Shown here: positions 46,652 to 58,856 of the stretch, piece by piece
Numbering within the stretch: the first letter of the stretch is position 1
How the letters are laid out: every line of letters begins with the position of its first letter
Assembly (NCBI GenBank): GCA_936440205.1
Contig: OW387140.1
Coordinates: forward strand, 36,577,659-36,641,658
Source: Lepidonotus clava
Lineage: Eukaryota; Annelida; Polychaeta; Phyllodocida; Polynoidae
Direction of reading: 5' to 3'
Length of the DNA: 64,000 nucleotides
Position numbers and translations under genes: made by a program
Notes under the pieces: model-generated
The model's database searches: none
Seen by the model: the letters and a program-made list of their open reading frames with translations, nothing else
What the model was told of the DNA's origin: nothing

Positions 46652-49600
46652 GGAGTGCGAGATGGTTGTAATAGTTACAGTATTATTGTTGCCCTTTCAG
46701 AACAATCAAAAAGTCGTACCTGTTCTGTGCTGTTGCCAGGCTTTTTTTTTGCAGACTCTCACTCTAACTCTCACTATTATGTTCTCTAATACCTGAAACT
46801 TTCTGAGTAATGACATCTGCTGTTGAGTTCGGGTTATTTGCTTGTTATTCAATAGTCAGTAATTATATATACAATCATGACAACACTGAAATGCAAGGGA
46901 TGTTATCGAGCTGCCTGAAAGTGATATAACCTCTGTATCTATCTTATGAATATTAATTGTAATTAGAGATTTAACAAATGTTCTTGTTACAGAGACAGCA
47001 AACTGTCAAAAATTAAATATTCCTGACCATGTTCAACTCGATTTTCGTATCTTAATTGTCTGTTGGCTTAAATTGTTAGATATTAATAATTTAAAAATCC
47101 AAGAGACTTCTAGTCAATCGAAATATTCTCAATTACAATTGAATTAAACTTCACAGTTCCAGAATTGGTTCATCATTGAGGTTAGATAAGTCATGTAAGC
47201 TGTGAACTGTCTTGAAGGTGAGAAATTGCTTACCATTCTATCAAGTTACAACTCCTTATGCGGACTTACTTGTAGTTTGTTTTCCTTGAAGGCGTTGTCG
47301 TAAATGTACCATAATATTGTTAGAGGGCGGCTTTCCATATATACCTCAAGACTAAAAAATTGCCCTCCTCCTCTCCCATTTGCTTTAAATCCAACATTAC
47401 TTCTTCTTGCCCCTTTAATCATAATATTATTCTTTAATTTGTTGTCATCCTCTTTCTATATTCTTCCTTGTAATTCTTATAATCACAACCAAACCAAATA
47501 GAAGCCCAGACCGATTTTATGAGCCTTTGGCAGTCTCTCTTTTTGCATCTCTTCTTAGCTAAAAACATCCTACACCATTAAAAAACCTCTCAACTCATGG
47601 GATGCTCACTCTCCTTCCTTGTCAGTTTGTAATGTGAATGTAGGCTCACAATGATAGTGTTGGGATAATCAACACCACCATCCAATTACACGCCGGAGCA
47701 ACTTCTAGCAACACCAAGCTACATAACACGAGGAGCCTTGAAGGTAGGGGGGGGGGGGGGTTACTCTGTCAAAAACAGGGATAACCACTGTAATTATTCA
47801 TAAATAAGATTTTTTGTATAAAAGACACAGAAAACATTGGGTTGTCGTTTTTGGCAATACTTTTGACAACTCTGTGTTTTCAGTGTATGCCTCAGAGGTG
47901 CCTCATACCAAATTTGTTGCTTTTATCTGTTCTGTAACGATTTCTCAAAAAATTGACATTAACAGACCCCACTATCATAGGTTTTCTCTAAAATCCTGAG
48001 TTATAAAATCCTACAATCCTCAGATTTCATACACACAGTAGTATGGAGTACCGTTTTATACAAATATTTAGTTATTTAATTCAAAATTCTGGGAAAAAGG
48101 GGGTCCGCCCCCCTCTTTATAATAAATTAATTGTTTCAGAAAATTAATATGCGTGGATTCACTTAGTCAAAGAATGTTGCCTTAGAGAAAACGGTCAGCA
48201 GATCCCAATGCAACAGGGGGTTTCAATTGAAAACAAAAGCTGTACCTTTTGCATATTGGGGGTTGTATTTCTCAAGCAACACACAACTTAACTTCAGAGT
48301 GAGTAACCCCCTTGCATCTGTATGACTACAAGTGATAAATAACGTGTTGGGTCGCTCACACCAAGTTCTTATCATGCCTACCTCCGGAAAATGAGAAACA
48401 GAAACTGATGTGATAGGTTGTATCAGCCTTCTCCCCAACTTAGACCACAAATGAGGGGAAAGTGACCGAAGCAGTGAAAGCAATATAGGAGTCATTTGGC
48501 AGTGTCATTGATTTGTAGGTACAGAGTCTGTGTAATAGAAATGGTCTATCTTCCGAGGATGCTCCTATGATATTTTAAAGAACAATACATTCGAGGATAT
48601 TAAAGATGGCCAAGTCGGTCAGTTGCTATAAAGTAGTAACAATAAGGCCTTCTAGTGTATTCATAAAAAAGTGAGTGCTCACGCTCCCTTTTGGGATGAA
48701 TGGAAAATTAAAATACAATAAGGCCTTCTACCCTGATCAGTGGTTAGCATGTATGACAACATTACTTGACGTTAAATATGGGCAAGCTTAAAGCCATGAT
48801 TATCCTGAGCTTGGCGCTAAATTCTTGACGAGACAAATAACGTCGCCGGATCACTTTCTAACGTCGCAAAACACGTTGCCGGCCAAAACGTCGCTACCCC
48901 AAGGGATGTGCATACGGAAACCTTAATCCTTGATACCGACGGACGATACCGTCGCTATAAGTAAAACAATTTACAGTTAAAAGTATTTGACGTTATACAT
49001 TCACATAACAATACCCTCTCTGAGATATGACAACACCTTTAGTCTTGTACCAGTCTGCTAACACCGGTCACCTTCCATCCAATTATACCTCTTGTCCTCG
49101 TTACACGAGCAAATTTATATTGATTATTCTAGAAATCACCCCTGGGAGTTCTAGTCTTAGCAGCTTACTGGTTGCGCTACCACGCTGAGAACGAGCCTAA
49201 TTCATCGGATTCTATCAAAAAAAGAAGAAACATATAACCTTTTACGAACAACGGCATAACATTAGCAAGGTTGTAAAACAATGGAGGATTGCCTATTATA
49301 CAGCTCTGCATTGCAAATACGGTGAGCATCCAACTTATTTACACAGAATCTCTGTCCCTAAAGGATAACCGTTACTTTTATGTACCTAGTATTACGATCT
49401 TATTCGACCAAAATAAAGGGAAACCATGAAAGCCTTCTGATTCGTATTGGTAGTTTTATTAAATCAGGAAACAATAGAATATCCCTTTGTCTATTCATTA
49501 TCGATCTACATACAACACGTCATTCCCACGCATGTAAATGAATTATAATCAACAAACATACAACAAAATGTTATGAATGGTGACAACATTAATGACAATC

Positions 49601-50191
49601 GTATACAATTATTCATATTCCATAGATGTTTAGTATTAAATTGCAAAACATTGACAAAATTACGAGTGCGTCGACTCAGTTTTTTAAATTTTTTTTTTAT
49701 ACATCTTTATTCTATATCTCTTGTACAGAGCTCTTCCGATAGTGTTCTATTACATTAATAATAATATTATCATCTTTCATACAATAATCACATTCCATAC
49801 CAGTATTAACAATAAAAATACACAACAATGTAAATGAGCATAGGTTACTGTGTAGCATGATACCCTTACCTTCCACTCAGTTATAATTGTAGTTTAAAGT
49901 AATAAATTTTGCAAAAGATACTTATCCAAACCCATTCCCCAAGATGCCATAATAAGTACACTCACTTTTGGGGCTGGCTACATCCCTGAAATTCTTATAG
50001 AACACGGCCTGCACATATTGCATAATTAATCAGTTCCGGTGTATTTGCTGTATGTATTATTTTTGGAAGGCGCACGAGGATGAAATTTTAATAGAGAATC
50101 GATCTGTTTGAGGACTAATGCAAATGCCTGGTTATGTTGCACCGGTCCTGAGTTTAGGTTTCGACAGGTGGGCAGAAGTACGGTGTTCTTA
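46652..50191. other. Intergenic, no gene recognised
   Basis: A G-run lies at 47747-47760. AATAAGGCCTTCTA occurs twice (about 48640 and 48716). AACGTCGCAAAACACGTTGCC near 48870 resembles a stretch at 57820. On the minus strand at about 49128-49205, GGTAGCGCAACCAG followed by CTAGAACTCCCAGG is a weak tRNA A/B-box-like pair, perhaps a SINE remnant. Confidence 0.45.
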
Positions 50192-51146
50192 AGCTGGTGA
50201 TCCACGTTGCGACATTTTCCAAACCGACAAAACAATTGTGACTGAACCTATTTCCAAACCGACGGTTTTTTGTCGGTTTGGAATCGGTTTGGCAATTAAG
50301 CCTGTTGGTCCTAAAATCGGTCCAGAATCAGTCCCATACCCATGATCCATGAGAAAGATGAAAACCGACCATTTCCTTGATTTTTAAACTAGAAATACGT
50401 AGTGAATGTATGAAAAAATAATCGTATGGTTTAATAATTGAAATTCAACAAACATGTTTGCATTTTACACATCAATAGCATTAATGGAACCAGAAATATA
50501 TATTATTTAATCTGTTTGATTAATAAAAAGTAAAATAGTATAATACTTGTTGAAAAGCATTAAAAAATATACCATGTGAAAGAGAAATCATTTTGATATC
50601 TTTTGATAACAGTATCGTGATATTTTGGGGTCCGATACCTTAAAATTGTTATTTCCGGGAGCAGGGCGGTGACGTAACCTCTTCCATCCCCATGGTTACG
50701 CGGATCCGTTGACAGGTCACTATATAAACTCGGAGCGTAACCGTTGATATTCAGTTGCTCCCACACCACCGACCTGCTCACATCGTCAATTTTAAATCTT
50801 TTGATAACAGTATCGTTCTATAATTCCCAAAAATAAATGAAATAACACTGAAAATACTTAGACATAATAAAATCGGTCCAAAATCGGTCCATACCGGTCC
50901 AAAATCGGTCCAAAATTATTAAACAGGTTTAATAATTCCGTCGGACCATCGTCGGTTGGAAATCGGTTGGAATAATGTAGTCTCACATGTGTCGGTTGGA
51001 AATCGGTTCGAAAAAAATTGGTTGACATGATCCATGTTGCGATATTTTCAAAAGTGGACCGATTTTGGACCGATTTTGGACATGGAAAATATTTTGAAAA
51101 TCAGTTGAATATTGCTCCAATTTTGTCACATCGTGGATCACCAGCA
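50192..51146. mobile_element. MITE with GCTGGTGATCCAC ends
   Basis: AGCTGGTGATCCACGTTGCG at the left and GTGGATCACCAGC at the right are inverted, with TTA flanking both sides (50189-50191 and 51147-51149), a Harbinger-like target duplication. The interior repeats AAATCGGTCC / GGACCGATTTT words near both ends. A GC-richer cassette interrupts the middle. A truncated copy is at 34117-34270. Confidence 0.8.
50598..50816 (+). promoter_or_regulatory. Promoter-like cassette between 21-bp direct repeats
   Basis: The 21-bp sequence ATCTTTTGATAACAGTATCG plus T occurs at 50598-50618 and 50796-50816. The 177 bp between are GC-richer than the MITE around them. They contain GTGACGTAA, GGTTACGCGGATCC, TATATAAA at 50721-50728, and TTCAGTT at 50750-50756, placing a potential start 32 bp after the TATA box. 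GGATCC upstream of TATA recalls echinoderm histone promoters, but no ATG or coding sequence follows. Whether it drives transcription is unknown. Confidence 0.45.
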
Positions 51147-51171
51147 TTAGTGGCACAGCAGTAGGGTAAGC

Positions 51172-51379
51172 CCTGTTTCCACCAGCCGATTTTACTACCG
51201 ATTTGTTAGTATTTTGTTACTTTTAACTAGCAATTATAGCAAAAGACAATAATATCTTACATATCATTTAAAAGAGAATTAAAAACCCTTTCTAATGGTA
51301 TATAAAATGTTCATGATTAACTAATATTTCCACTGCCGATTTTTGAAATCGGTTGTAAAATCGGTTGGTGGAAACAGGG
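51172..51379. mobile_element. MITE, CTGTTTCCACCAGCCGATTT type, second copy
   Basis: CCCTGTTTCCACCAGCCGAT on the left and ATCGGTTGGTGGAAACAGGG on the right are inverted. TAA flanks both sides. About 208 bp; sister of 25609-25811. It lies 25 bp from the preceding MITE. Confidence 0.8.
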
Positions 51380-53650
51380 GTTAAGTTGGAACAGTCCTGC
51401 CTCAAACCTTGAAGAGACCGTCCTCTGCTTATTATTAGATAGAGTAACATTCCCATTGTACACATTTCTGTGCATTTCCAACACTGCCAATAATTTGCGA
51501 AAATATTATTTGTGTGTTAAAATATTATCTAATTGATCGAGTGATAGTACCACCAAAAACACAATAATGTATGTTTGTTCACAACTTAACGGTTGCTCGT
51601 CATCCCAGGCAAGGACAGTCTCAGAGGGGTTTAACCCCTTCCACCACATTTGGCCACCACATGAGAGTTAACCATAAAATGGCACCTCTTTTAGGATTTT
51701 ATTCTGATCACAAAATGGGTATTTCACCTACACTCATGAGGTAAATATCCAAAATATTCCCAAAGTTCCAAGGAACCTTACACTTTTTGTATTATTATTC
51801 TAGGATGTTTAGATATTTTAGAACATGTGTTCCAGTAAAGGCCGTTATGGTCAATATAGGGCAAAACTGCCTATTCTGGGAAATCAGCCCCTTGATAGCA
51901 TAAATAATTAAGGAATTATTGGTGAAAAAACATTTTTTCTTGTAATTTTGTGGAAAATTTTGACTTAGATGGAAATTTCCTGCAGAATTGAATTTCAATG
52001 ATTTTCATAGCCGTCGTTGAGTTAGATGTTCTCCACAATATTTTATTGTACAAGAAGTAGGGAAGTTCAAACGACCATATCTAAGCTTCTATAAGGAATA
52101 TTTTCAAATGGTTTGCAGCTTTAGAAATCATTTCTTCTGTAGTCCACACACATTTATATTTATAACCCTCAGGAATAGAGGGTTGAAGAGGCAATTCATA
52201 GGTTGGTGGTCTGAGGCTATAAGATGTGCCCCATGTTTTATTGGATATTTCCTCAGTGTACCATAACTGGGTATGACAGGCAAAGGCGTGTGTTTTCTCT
52301 CCAATTGAACAGTGTAGATGAAATAATCGCTTCCTTTTTGGATCAGTTGGCAGGGTTCTTCCTTTTTGATTTACCAGATAAGCTGACAGTCCACTGCTCC
52401 AGGAAGGCCTCATTCTGCTTTTTTTTTGTTTTACACAATTACATATCAAACGTGAATACAATGCTAGCATAACTTAAAGACCACTCTATTAAGCAGCCCC
52501 ATGAAAACCATACTGCAGCAGCATCAGGTTCCTCTGTAGTCATCACTGTCACTATACCCCTTTCCCACAAATGTGCGCAGTGAACCCTCCCTTAGAAGCC
52601 CTGTTTCTTGTTCCTTTGAAAGCCGTCTAACAGTCCATTTTCAGACCTATTCCGCTAGCAGTGAGCTTCTCTATTGAAAAAGGTTTATTGCATTCTGGTT
52701 TTTACACTTGTATCCAGCAAGCCACTTTTTCTGTTATTATTAATCATCTCTTCATATACACAAACCTCTTCCGATGAGTGTTTTCACTTAACCTAGTAAA
52801 CCGCAGCATTTGGTGAAAAGGTCGGATTGGTTACCTAAAAAAGGCTATCCTCAGGTGTGATTGCAGGGGAAAGTAGCGGACGCATATCGCCACGGTATGA
52901 CAAGGTACGTGATAACAGCCCCACTTTACCAGTAAAACGTCAGTGGAATAATTATATATACGTTCACGTGTTTATCAGCGAATGTACAGGTTGAAACCAC
53001 TCTCAAAGTTACCGAAATAGTATGTTATTGTTGAATACGCAAGGTACTTCCTCCTTGGACGGAGTGGTGTGTGATATATTCATACAGCATGCACGTATGG
53101 GCAATGGGTTATGTAACTCTAAATATGTTTTGCATCTTTTCAATTGAAAAATAAGGTGAGTGTTGATGCTGTCAATTCTGCGAGTGCTACATAATATTAT
53201 CATTACACCCGATGATGTATAGTGCTCATACTACCGCTTAAAACTTCAAGAGTAAAATATCTACAAAAAAACACCAATTAAATGAAAAAAAAAAGCGTTT
53301 TGGCATGTCGCTTATGTTGCATAAATTTGATTATTGCATATCCTGGGATTAAGGTGTAGGGCCTAATAATAGAATTGCACGTAGCTCCCTATAGTTCTAT
53401 GGTATAATAATGCAATAAGATAATATAACAAAACAGTCTTGTCTGAAGATGTTAAAGAAACATATTCAGCTATATACAAATGATTTTAGTAGAAATGAGA
53501 TTCTTGCCATGTTTTATATATTTTGAATCTGTTGTTACAGCCTAATAAGCATGATAATTGTGATGTCAACTAAACGCTTACCTCTGCCAAACTGGTTGCG
53601 TGTTATCGTTGGCGTCTTTGTATGTCTCTACATAGTGTATAGTTAGTGTG
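51380..53650. other. Intergenic with one unexplained open frame
   Basis: No recognised gene. A minus-strand open frame at 52081-52470 (129 codons) is the only protein-like stretch and is listed separately. The remainder is AT-rich without visible repeats. Confidence 0.5.
52081..52470 (-). CDS. Unrecognised open reading frame, possible exon
   Basis: The 129 codons have a fairly balanced amino-acid composition (for example SWSSGLSAYLVNQKG, KRLFHLHCSIGEKTHAFACH, EGYKYKCVWTTEEMIS) with aromatic and Cys residues spaced as in a folded domain. No family is recognised, and no flanking exons or signals are seen. It could be an exon, an old transposon fragment or chance. Confidence 0.22.
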   Translation of the reverse strand: MLALYSRLICNCVKQKKSRMRPSWSSGLSAYLVNQKGRTLPTDPKRKRLFHLHCSIGEKTHAFACHTQLWYTEEISNKTWGTSYSLRPPTYELPLQPSIPEGYKYKCVWTTEEMISKAANHLKIFLIEA

Positions 53651-53654
53651 TTTC

Positions 53655-53880
53655 CATGTCACTGTGGTGCTGGCGCCATTTGTTGGCGTTGGGTTTGCAT
53701 GGGTTCGAGTCCCATGCAGTGCAGCATGGAAAATAGGGCATTTAGACGACCCCTGCATGGAATTGTGCCCAAATGGTCCACAGGACCGCAATGGAAGAAC
53801 ATTTGATTTGTGATATCAGCCTGTATAAAAGTCCAAGGAACCAATGATAAAGACGGCCAGCCCGACACATGATGTCAGAA
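53655..53880 (+). repeat. Possible tRNA-derived SINE
   Basis: GGTTCGAGTCC at 53702-53712 is a perfect RNA polymerase III B box inside a T-arm-like hairpin (ATGGG-TTCGAGT-CCCAT). TGGTGCTGGCG 37 bp upstream is an A-box-like match. The acceptor stem is not preserved, so it is not a functional tRNA. A 19-C run ends the unit at 53882-53900. Confidence 0.4.
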
Positions 53881-54484
53881 TCCCCCCCCCCCCCCCCCCC
53901 AATCCACCCCCAATCCCCAGTCTGACTGAAGTACGCATTGAATTTTACAGGAACGTACTCAAATTTTCTAATATTTCAGTACGTACGTATACTTGATGGA
54001 AGGCCAAATGCCAGCCGGTGAAAGGGTTAAAAAGAGGCTTTGGTGAGAATACGAATGTAAATATGCGACGAGTGCGTCCAAATAAAGGTAGTGTGGTTAC
54101 TGGGTCAACTGAACTTCCTGCTATAGTGATCGTGCCTGGGTCACTCATATAAAGTATAGTTGTACCAAACGATCGAAATCCCTGGGAATTCCCTTCTTTT
54201 CCTGCCACAAGGGAAATCGCTAAGGAATAAGGGAAACGTCAACATTCACCAGAGCCGGTCACAACCAATAGTCAGTGATATTTTCTTTCTTTTCTTTTTA
54301 TTCAGACAACATCACGTACATTATGTGCACGTTCTTCCAATTGTGTTATAATGATGAGATGGGTTACATTGAGATGGAATAAGGATGAAGTAAAATTAAT
54401 GATATTAAAGCTGGATGTATACCTTCACTCGGGGACGCTGAGGGTAACCACCTGCTGCTATGCAAAGAGGATTCACAGGGGTGA

Positions 54485-54645
54485 ATCGGGGGGGGGGGTA
54501 AAAGGGGCAATTGTCCCCCCTAGACCATGAGGAGAACATTTTGAAATCTTAAAATTGGAAGATCTGTGTAAATCTGGTGTTTTTGATATTCATTTTTATA
54601 AGGGGGGGGGGGGGGGGGTCAGGGATGGCCCCCCCCCCCCGCCCT
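54485..54645. repeat. G- and C-homopolymer runs
   Basis: G-runs at about 54489-54498 and 54602-54618 and a C-run at about 54629-54640. They can pair with each other and are reminiscent of the interior of the MITE at 29882-30097, but its CAGGCCCG ends are not visible here. Confidence 0.6.
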
Positions 54646-55015
54646 AAGAGTACTGGCACTGGATCCGTCCCAGATTTCAGACACTATCTTAGGGCGCCCA
54701 AATGAGCTCATTGATCCATTAAGTAAGTAATGTAGTGAGCAAGTAGCCTTAATGAGATGGTTACAGTATCTTATGTATACAATCATAAAAAGAGGTTAAA
54801 CTCTGTATCTTTCTCCCTGAATTCTGACGTTACCCCTAAACTACAAGTTAACCGGAAAACAAAATATTGTAACTAGCCTTCTTCTATAGGGAAGTATAGG
54901 TCAATTTCTTATTCAAAGAATGCTACGTTAATCGACTCCCTTTTCCTTTTGACGTATTCAGCTCTGCCGTCACGCTCGATGAAGCACGCCTGGGCACAGC
55001 TCAAGCAGACAAGCC

Positions 55016-55206
55016 AATATTCCACTGGGCGATTTGGACTATCTTGAATTTGACAATATCTTTTTGTTATATGAAATATGAAAGGAATCCTCGCCTGCTA
55101 CATACTATTTGAAAGGAAATGATAAATTCATTCTATTTATATGGTAACAATCTCTGCTTCTGGTGATATCTGAAATCAGGAATAAAATCGGGTAGTGGAA
55201 TACAGC
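55016..55206. mobile_element. Degenerate TTCCAC MITE just upstream of the GT92 gene
   Basis: ATATTCCACTGGGCGATTT and AAAATCGGGTAGTGGAATA are imperfect inverted copies about 190 bp apart, related to the elements at 25609 and 51172. The right end is about 125 bp before the GT92 start codon. Confidence 0.5.
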
Positions 55207-55330
55207 CTCAAGTTGTCAGCACAGGGAACAGTGTATACATAAGGCCTGCTCGGAGTCTTTCCCTAGAGACACATCTCTATATTTGTACGCGTATCGGTGC
55301 CACAGAGACAACATGCATTGACAACCCACC

Positions 55331-58300
55331 ATGTGCCTTCGGTCCTGCAGGGCGTACAGGCTTATCAGATACCAGATAAGGGTGCGGGGATGGAGAAGCT
55401 GTGTTGTGCCTCTTATCACCTGGCATGTCTTCGTTTGTGGACTCCTTTTTATGAGGTTTACCTTCCGAGGCGACCATGGGGAAAGTGTGCCACTAGGTTC
55501 TAAAGAAGGACAGCTACAGAACCCGCCTAATAGACTTGTTAAAGCCACACATATTGATAAAAAGACAACGAGCGTGCAAGGCGGTCATACTAGTGGAATG
55601 TTCACAACATCATTCAAACAGCATGGCAAGGTCGGAGCTATACCAACAAGTGGCCCTAGGGTGAACACACGCAGGTATCAAACCACTCAAACCCTGGAGA
55701 AAAGCTTCGATTGGAGGTCCCAATGTGGGACCCCACCCCCATCTGCTATACACCAAGTACCGGTGGGATCATTCGTCCGAGTAGGGGGAGGATCGCAAAT
55801 CATAGCCTTTGTCTTTTCAGCGTTCTATGACAATAGGCCTTCTGTAAATGGGGTCGTGCGTGTGATCGGGATTGCCAATGGGGCCAAGGGGAGTCTCTAC
55901 TGTCACCTGCTGTATGCTGAAGGTACAGGAGGAGTGGAGGACCCTGGAGGGGAGGGCATTAGGCTTAATTCAACCCGGATCATCGTCACACCAGCAACAC
56001 GCATGCCATTATCAGATAAGCATGGGAAAAGGTAAGTACAGTTTGCTTTCCTATCAATATACACTTCCTCTATGGGGGAAAAACTTCTTATATAATTATA
56101 TATAATTATATCTTATTGAACTGAAATATCATCACAACACAGTGCTTTTTATGATATTAAACAACAGTTATATATACATATATTCACATACATAACAACA
56201 TACATCAATATACAGGGAGTTATCACAAATACATGTAGTTATCTTTTCAAATGCACACGGTGATTCTAGCAACTGTAAGTTGGACGGCAAGCAAGACCAA
56301 TATTTGCCATTGAAGGATAAACATTTTAAATAGTAATAGAAGGATAGACTCAGGAATAAACGAATTAATCGATGGGGATGGAAATACATGAACATAAAAG
56401 CAAATTGATGGATAGAAAAAATAATAAAATGAAGGAATGAATTACAAAAATAACTTGTTCTATGTGGTTGGGGCGTATTGGTACAGAATATGTGTGGCTG
56501 AAGTCTAAAGTTTTATATCAATAAAAAATGCCTTGTATCTCTTAAATTATTAAGGGTTGACAACCCATAGGCACATCAATACCGGTACAATAACACAGCG
56601 TTGCCATTCCCCTGCAATATTAATCGGAACCATAGCCAGAGCCTTGAAAGGACTATTATCTCAATATTCCTAATTCTATCATTATAGAACAACCTATTAA
56701 ATATTTGCGCGATCCAGAATTGTATAGACCATAACAACGCGTCTCCAGGTTTACAAACAGACCATACTTATTACCTTGGATATAAGATGTGCCGATATCT
56801 CTGTTCAAACATGCCATATGCAAATTACAGAGCACACGAAACAAAGTTATTCGACTTCAACTATTAACTTACATGTAAGAACAAACTCATTTGGATTCAA
56901 TGTTTATGTTTTTTAATATTATTTATTCTGATTAACCCAAATATGTTTTAAAACAAGAGATGACGCCATGCCCGATATCATACAATCAGCAACATACGCC
57001 ACTAATGACCCGATACTATAATGAGCTTCAATAAAATTGTATTGTAATTTCAAAGGACTAACTTTTACAAAACTGAATTATCGGTTGATGTATAGATGCC
57101 AAGTCAAGGTAAACCTCTCTGGCTAAAAGACTAACTGATGATAAGATCATGAATAAAATAGGGAGTGTCAACTTAAAATTGTTAAGAGGTCACTTAACTG
57201 ATTAATACTACATGTATATGTTTAGTGTGAGTACTTATCTTAGTCTGATAATTTTGATTTTATCATAGATCCATAGAATAGTTGTTATTTGAATGTATTC
57301 ATTATAACTTTTGATATGATTGTAATTTGTATACGCAAAACCGACAAGGAGAAATTGTTAAATGATAACAAGACCAAACATTAAAATGAAATAGCATGAA
57401 GATCACACGGGTTGTGCAAGTTATAAATATAAACGTCATCCAATCGTGTAGTTGAATGAAACTTTTTTCTGATGTGATTGTCATAAGCTTTGCGTTTCTT
57501 AACGTCTGGCACATATATAATTATTGCAGGCATTATTGTAGAAAATGTTCTAATTTGTAAATTATTCTGTAATATTCCCATGATAAAAAGTAAACCTTCG
57601 TCAGTTTTTCAAGGAAATTTTGTAAACTTTAAAAAGACTGCAATATTTACCATATATTTTGAGAGGTTTCTTTAAAATTCGTTCGAACAAATGGTAACTC
57701 ACCAACATGAAAACTTGGTGTCACTTCACTGAACTGCACACCATTTCATTACCAAGCAAGAATGTGACATCACTGAACGTTCTAAAGACATTGTAAAAAG
57801 TCACATAACGTCATTAGAACGTCGCAAAACGTCTCCGTGGCTGACTTATGTATTGCCATGTAACCATTGTTCTATTTCATTGCTAGGAATATGTCTTAAC
57901 GATTCTATTTTCATCTTTTCAGTTTTGGTGGATATCTCTACACATGTAGCACACCTATTCCAGGAGTACCAATTGGTGTCGCTCTTTCCCAGGAAAAGTG
58001 CGGACCCCAAAAGAAGTATACATCAGTCATTAATCACAATCTCATGACACCCAAGTACAACTTCACTGTTTGTGTGACCCCTTTTAGTTTGGGATACAAC
58101 AACGTCTCAAGGTTTGTGGAACATGTGGAGATTAACAGACTATTTGGTGCTGACAGGTTTGTCTACTATAATCTCTCAATGGGAGAGGACGTTACAAAAG
58201 TTGTCCAAAGCTATGTGCAAGAAGGCCTAATGGAAGTTATACCCTGGCATATGCCAACAGGTATCAGAGAAAATATTCATTACTTCGGTCAAGTGCCTGC

Positions 58301-58856
58301 TGAAAATGACTGTCTCTATCGCAATATGTTCCTATCAAGATATATTGTTTTCACGGATTTAGATGAATTTGTGGTCCCAAAATCTACAGGCAATTGGCAC
58401 ATGATGATGGGGGAAATATCTAAAACGGTCAAACCACATGTATCATACAATTTCCGAAACAAGTTCTTCCATATCAACTTTTCTAACCATCCCAATGTGA
58501 CAAATGATAAGGAAGTGCATGATTTAAATATTCTTTCGCTCCTTAAGGTTAAGGCGGAGACAGCCCAGCCTTTTGGGAAACGGTCAAAATACATTTGTAG
58601 TCCAGCAAATGTTGTGATGTTATCGGTACATAGTGTAACACTGGCATTACCAGGCCTACCTAAGAATGCCAATGTACCAGAGGACATAGCTATGCTCCTT
58701 CATTATAGAGACTGGGAGGTGGCAGAAAACAAGGAGCCAAGACACGTGGACATGACAATGTACAAATATAAAGATCTCATCGTTTCTGTGATAAGAGACA
58801 GGCTTTCAAAACTAGCTAAACTACAATTAAAAAACAGTAGCAGGTTGCTCCTTTAA
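55331..58856 (+). CDS. GT92-family (DUF23) glycosyltransferase, type II membrane protein
   Basis: Exons 55331-56031 and 57923-58856 join (AAAAG|GTAAGT ... TTTTCAG) to 544 aa. The start has an ACCCACCATG context. A single membrane segment (about residues 23-42, SCVVPLITWHVFVCGLLFM) after a basic N-terminus indicates a Golgi type II topology. A stem follows, then the GT92 domain: VFSAFYDNRPSVNGVVRVIG, YLYTCSTPIPGV, KYNFTVCVTPF, FVEHVEINRLFGADRFVYYN, and the metal/nucleotide-sugar DxD-type motif in FTDLDEFVVP. Characterised members add galactose in beta linkage, for example to fucose in nematodes; the substrate here is inferred only to class. The family is expanded in many invertebrates. A basic Lys/Arg-rich segment ends the protein. 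Confidence 0.9.
56032..57922 (+). other. Intron of the GT92 gene
   Basis: 1.9-kb AT-rich intron. At about 57750-57845, CCAAGCAAGAATGTGACATC and AGAACGTCGCAAAACGTC resemble parts of the MITE at 41984-42349. No exon or nested gene is seen. Confidence 0.6.

Noticed and set aside
53655-53730. Functional tRNA gene
   Set aside because: Only the T-arm and boxes are present; no acceptor stem or proper anticodon arm can be folded.
55216-55548. 110-codon minus-strand frame at the GT92 start
   Set aside because: Overlaps the signal-anchor exon of the GT92 gene and lacks any feature of its own.
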